Assembly: GCF_034350045.1 (NCBI RefSeq)
Contig: NZ_CP133781.1
Coordinates: 4,574,501-4,638,500 of the forward strand
DNA length: 64,000 bases
Reading direction: 5' to 3'
DNA from: Pseudomonas sp. CCI4.2
GTDB lineage: Bacteria > Pseudomonadota > Gammaproteobacteria > Pseudomonadales > Pseudomonadaceae
The notes under the pieces: model-generated
Databases searched by the model: none
Told to the model about the DNA's origin: nothing
Seen by the model: the letters and a program-made list of their open reading frames with translations, nothing else
Made by a program: the position numbers and the translations under genes
Shown here: positions 61,981-64,000 of the stretch, in pieces
Numbering within the stretch: position 1 is the stretch's first letter
How the letters are laid out: every line of letters starts with the position of its first letter

Positions 61981-63216
61981 TTATCCCTGACGTTCGCTGC
62001 GCAACATCTCCTTGGGCACGTATTTGCCAATCTCGAACTTGCCAATGGCTGCGCGGTGAACTTCGTCCGGGCCGTCGGCCAAGCGCAGGGTGCGTTGCAT
62101 GGCGTACATGTAGGCCAGTGGGAAATCGTTGGAAACCCCCGCGCCACCGTGGATTTGAATCGCGCGATCAATCACCCGCAGCGCGACGTTGGGCGCCACG
62201 ACTTTGATCTGGGCAATTTCACTTTTCGCCACCTTGTTGCCGACGGTGTCCATCATGTACGCGGCCTTTAGGGTCAGCAGCCGTGCCATGTCGATTTCCA
62301 TTCGCGAGTCGGCGATAAGGTCGATGTTGCCACCCAGCCGCGCTAAAGGCTTACCAAAGGCCGTTCGGCTGATCGCGCGCTTGCACATCAACTCCAACGC
62401 CCGCTCCGCCATGCCGATGGAGCGCATGCAGTGGTGAATACGGCCAGGGCCGAGTCGACCTTGAGCAATCTCAAAACCGCGACCTTCACCCAGCAACACA
62501 TTCTCGTAAGGCACTCGCACGTTTTCGAACAGCACTTCGGCGTGGCCATGGGGTGCGTCGTCATAACCGAATACCGGCAACGAACGAACAATGGTCACGC
62601 CTGGCGCATCGGTAGGCACTAGAATCATCGAGTGTTGTTGATGACGTGGGCCATCGGGATTGCTTAAGCCCATGAACACCATGATTTTGCAGCGCGGGTC
62701 GCATGCACCCGACGTCCACCATTTACGGCCGTTGATCACCCACTCGTCACCGACCCGCTCGGCACGGGCGGACATGTTGGTGGCGTCCGAAGACGCTACA
62801 TCTGGTTCGGTCATGGCGAAGGCTGAACGAATTTCGCCACGCAACAGCGGCTCTAGCCACTGCACTTTCTGTGCTTCGTTGGCGTAGCGCACCAGCACCT
62901 CCATGTTGCCGGTGTCCGGTGCCGAGCAGTTGAACGGCTCAGGTCCGAGCAACGAGCGGCCCATGATTTCCGCAAGCGGTGCATATTCCAGATTGGTCAG
63001 GCCGGCACCCCGCTCCGATTCAGGCAAGAACAAATTCCACAGGCCTTCAGCTTTAGCCTTGAGCTTGAGTTCTTCCATGATTGCAGTGGGCTGCCAACGA
63101 TCACCCTCGCAGACCTGACGTTCAAAGACAGGTTCTGCCGGGTAGACATAAGCTTCCATGAACGCGGTCACACGCTCACGCAGCGCCTGAACTTTAGGGG
63201 AATAAGCGAAATCCAT
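61981..63216 (-). CDS. Acyl-CoA dehydrogenase (ACAD11-like)
   Basis: A 411-residue flavoenzyme that oxidises acyl-CoA to enoyl-CoA. Landmarks are FAMTEPDVASSDATN (flavin-binding region), INGRKWWTSGA, GPGRIHHCMRSIG, QIHGGAGVSNDFPLAYMY and LADGPDEVHR near the end. The DGPDEVHR ending and length are those of the ACAD10/ACAD11-like bacterial group. The start is ATG 63216 with AAGG upstream; the open frame extends two codons to a TTG. It is divergent from a LysR gene that probably controls it. The acyl chain preference is unknown. Confidence 0.94.
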   Translation of the reverse strand: MDFAYSPKVQALRERVTAFMEAYVYPAEPVFERQVCEGDRWQPTAIMEELKLKAKAEGLWNLFLPESERGAGLTNLEYAPLAEIMGRSLLGPEPFNCSAPDTGNMEVLVRYANEAQKVQWLEPLLRGEIRSAFAMTEPDVASSDATNMSARAERVGDEWVINGRKWWTSGACDPRCKIMVFMGLSNPDGPRHQQHSMILVPTDAPGVTIVRSLPVFGYDDAPHGHAEVLFENVRVPYENVLLGEGRGFEIAQGRLGPGRIHHCMRSIGMAERALELMCKRAISRTAFGKPLARLGGNIDLIADSRMEIDMARLLTLKAAYMMDTVGNKVAKSEIAQIKVVAPNVALRVIDRAIQIHGGAGVSNDFPLAYMYAMQRTLRLADGPDEVHRAAIGKFEIGKYVPKEMLRSERQG

Positions 63217-63314
63217 GGGCAACTACCTTGTGAAATGAGGTGGGTGAGGACATGAATCCGATGCTAGATCAGCAATGAACATTTATCTAACCTATTCTCA
63301 GCGTGTATAAACAT

Positions 63315-63331
63315 TCATAACCGATATATGA
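63315..63331. promoter_or_regulatory. Possible LysR site between the acyl-CoA dehydrogenase and LysR genes
   Basis: TCATA-N7-TATGA, with an internal T-N11-A-like arrangement, lies 47 bp before the LysR ATG and about 100 bp before the dehydrogenase start. Weak on its own; suggested by position. Confidence 0.35.
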
Positions 63332-63377
63332 TCGAGCTTCGCAAGTCACAACAAAAACAACATGAGAGTGCAATGGA

Positions 63378-64000
63378 ATGAATCTGAGCAAAGTCGACCT
63401 CAATCTCTTTATTGTGTTTGATGCCATCTATACCGAAGCAAATCTGACTCGCGCAGGGCAAATCGTCGGCATAACCCAGCCGGCAGTGTCGAACGCATTG
63501 GCTCGTTTGCGCGAGACCTTCAACGATCCATTGTTCGTGCGGACCGCCCAGGGCATGGTCCCTACGCCGATGGCCCAGAACATCATCGGCCCGGTTCGCA
63601 ATGCGTTATCGCTGCTGCGGGTTTCGGTGCAGGAAAGCAGGATTTTCAATCCGCTACAGGCCAATAAGACCTATCGCATCAGCATGACGGACCTGACCGA
63701 AGCCGTAATTCTGCCCGCACTGTTTCAGCGTCTGCGGCGGTTGGCTCCGGCCGTGATTATCGAAAGCTTCTTGTCCAAGCGCCGGGAAACCACCAAAGAA
63801 CTGGCGGCAGGCCGACTGGATTTCGCTGTTGATGCGCCGCTTAACACCGACCCTCAGGTGCGTCACGTCAAGCTGATGGAAGACAAGTACGTGTGCGCCA
63901 TGCGCAAAGGCCATCCGATGGCGACCAAAGAGAAATTTGCCCTCGACGACTACTTGTCCCTGACCCACATCCACATCTCCAGCCGCCGCAGTGGTTTAGG
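63378..64000 (+). CDS. LysR-family transcriptional regulator, 5' part
   Basis: The gene runs off the right edge; 207 codons are present. The start MNLSKVDLNLFIVFDAIYTE is that of the NodD/NahR/LeuO-like LysR branch. The HTH has RAGQIVGITQPAVSNALARLRETF and then DPLFVRTAQGMVPTP. The effector domain begins at about residue 95 with YRISMTDLTE. ATG 63378 follows a short AATGGA region without a strong ribosome-binding site. It is divergent from the acyl-CoA dehydrogenase and probably regulates it. Confidence 0.92.
   Translation, partial: MNLSKVDLNLFIVFDAIYTEANLTRAGQIVGITQPAVSNALARLRETFNDPLFVRTAQGMVPTPMAQNIIGPVRNALSLLRVSVQESRIFNPLQANKTYRISMTDLTEAVILPALFQRLRRLAPAVIIESFLSKRRETTKELAAGRLDFAVDAPLNTDPQVRHVKLMEDKYVCAMRKGHPMATKEKFALDDYLSLTHIHISSRRSGL

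Noticed and set aside
1..64000. CRISPR arrays, tRNA or rRNA genes, integrase-linked attachment sites
   Set aside because: None was seen. The only regular repeats are REP elements and the IS target duplication.

Overview
The window looks like chromosomal DNA of a Pseudomonas species, probably of the fluorescens/syringae side of the genus. The grounds are the gene families (MuxABC-OpmB-type efflux, GlgE-TreS/maltokinase-GlgB trehalose/glucan operon, CcoG, TamAB, YbiT, MHYT-GGDEF-EAL), the moderately high GC, and many Pseudomonas-style palindromic REP elements. No rRNA, tRNA or CRISPR array was seen.

Layout. 1-3.3 kb: a polar amino-acid ABC importer with an adjacent RidA gene, preceded by a perfect TTCCGC palindrome that looks like an operator. 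3.5-5.3 kb: a membrane-anchored histidine phosphatase and two small paralogous proteins of unknown function that share a conserved upstream block. 5.3-7.7 kb: two glutathione S-transferases and a TetR regulator, with matching palindromes in front of both transcription units. 7.8-9.7 kb: the wreck of a Phd/VapC-type toxin-antitoxin module split by a complete IS4-family element with an 11-bp target duplication, followed by a 53-bp relic of a ybiT-like gene. 9.8-21.8 kb: an accessory block. A PmrA/QseB-like two-component system faces an operon with a BcrC/YbjG-type undecaprenyl-PP phosphatase, an outer-membrane factor, an adaptor and a heavy-metal-type RND pump, then a DedA-PAP2-LssY_C fusion protein. 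A textbook direct repeat, CTTAAG-N5-CTTAAG, lies in front of the operon. An MFS gene closes the block.

22-25 kb: ybiT and a YfcJ/YhhS-like MFS transporter. 25.2-32.9 kb: glgE, a fused treS-maltokinase gene and glgB, which together turn trehalose/maltose through maltose-1-phosphate into branched alpha-glucan. 33-35 kb: small uncharacterised proteins and REP elements. 35.3-41.1 kb: ccoG, a MocR-type regulator, an SDR and a MHYT-GGDEF-EAL protein whose EAL domain has Tyr in place of a metal-ligand Asp. 41.3-50.3 kb: the four-gene opmB-muxC-muxB-muxA efflux operon with 4-bp start/stop overlaps. 50.5-53.1 kb: tpx, then a LysR/aldo-keto reductase divergent pair around a perfect 12-bp-arm palindrome. 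53.3-58.7 kb: tamA-tamB. 58.8-64 kb: a GNAT enzyme, exonuclease III, a PstS-like/OmpA fusion, an acyl-CoA dehydrogenase, and a LysR gene that runs off the end.

The most promising candidate for an undescribed system is the 9.8-20.4 kb block. Two predicted lipid-carrier phosphatases, one fused to a DedA flippase-like domain, are encoded with an atypical RND pump under an apparent PmrA-type control site. The two paralogous small proteins with a shared promoter block are a second candidate.
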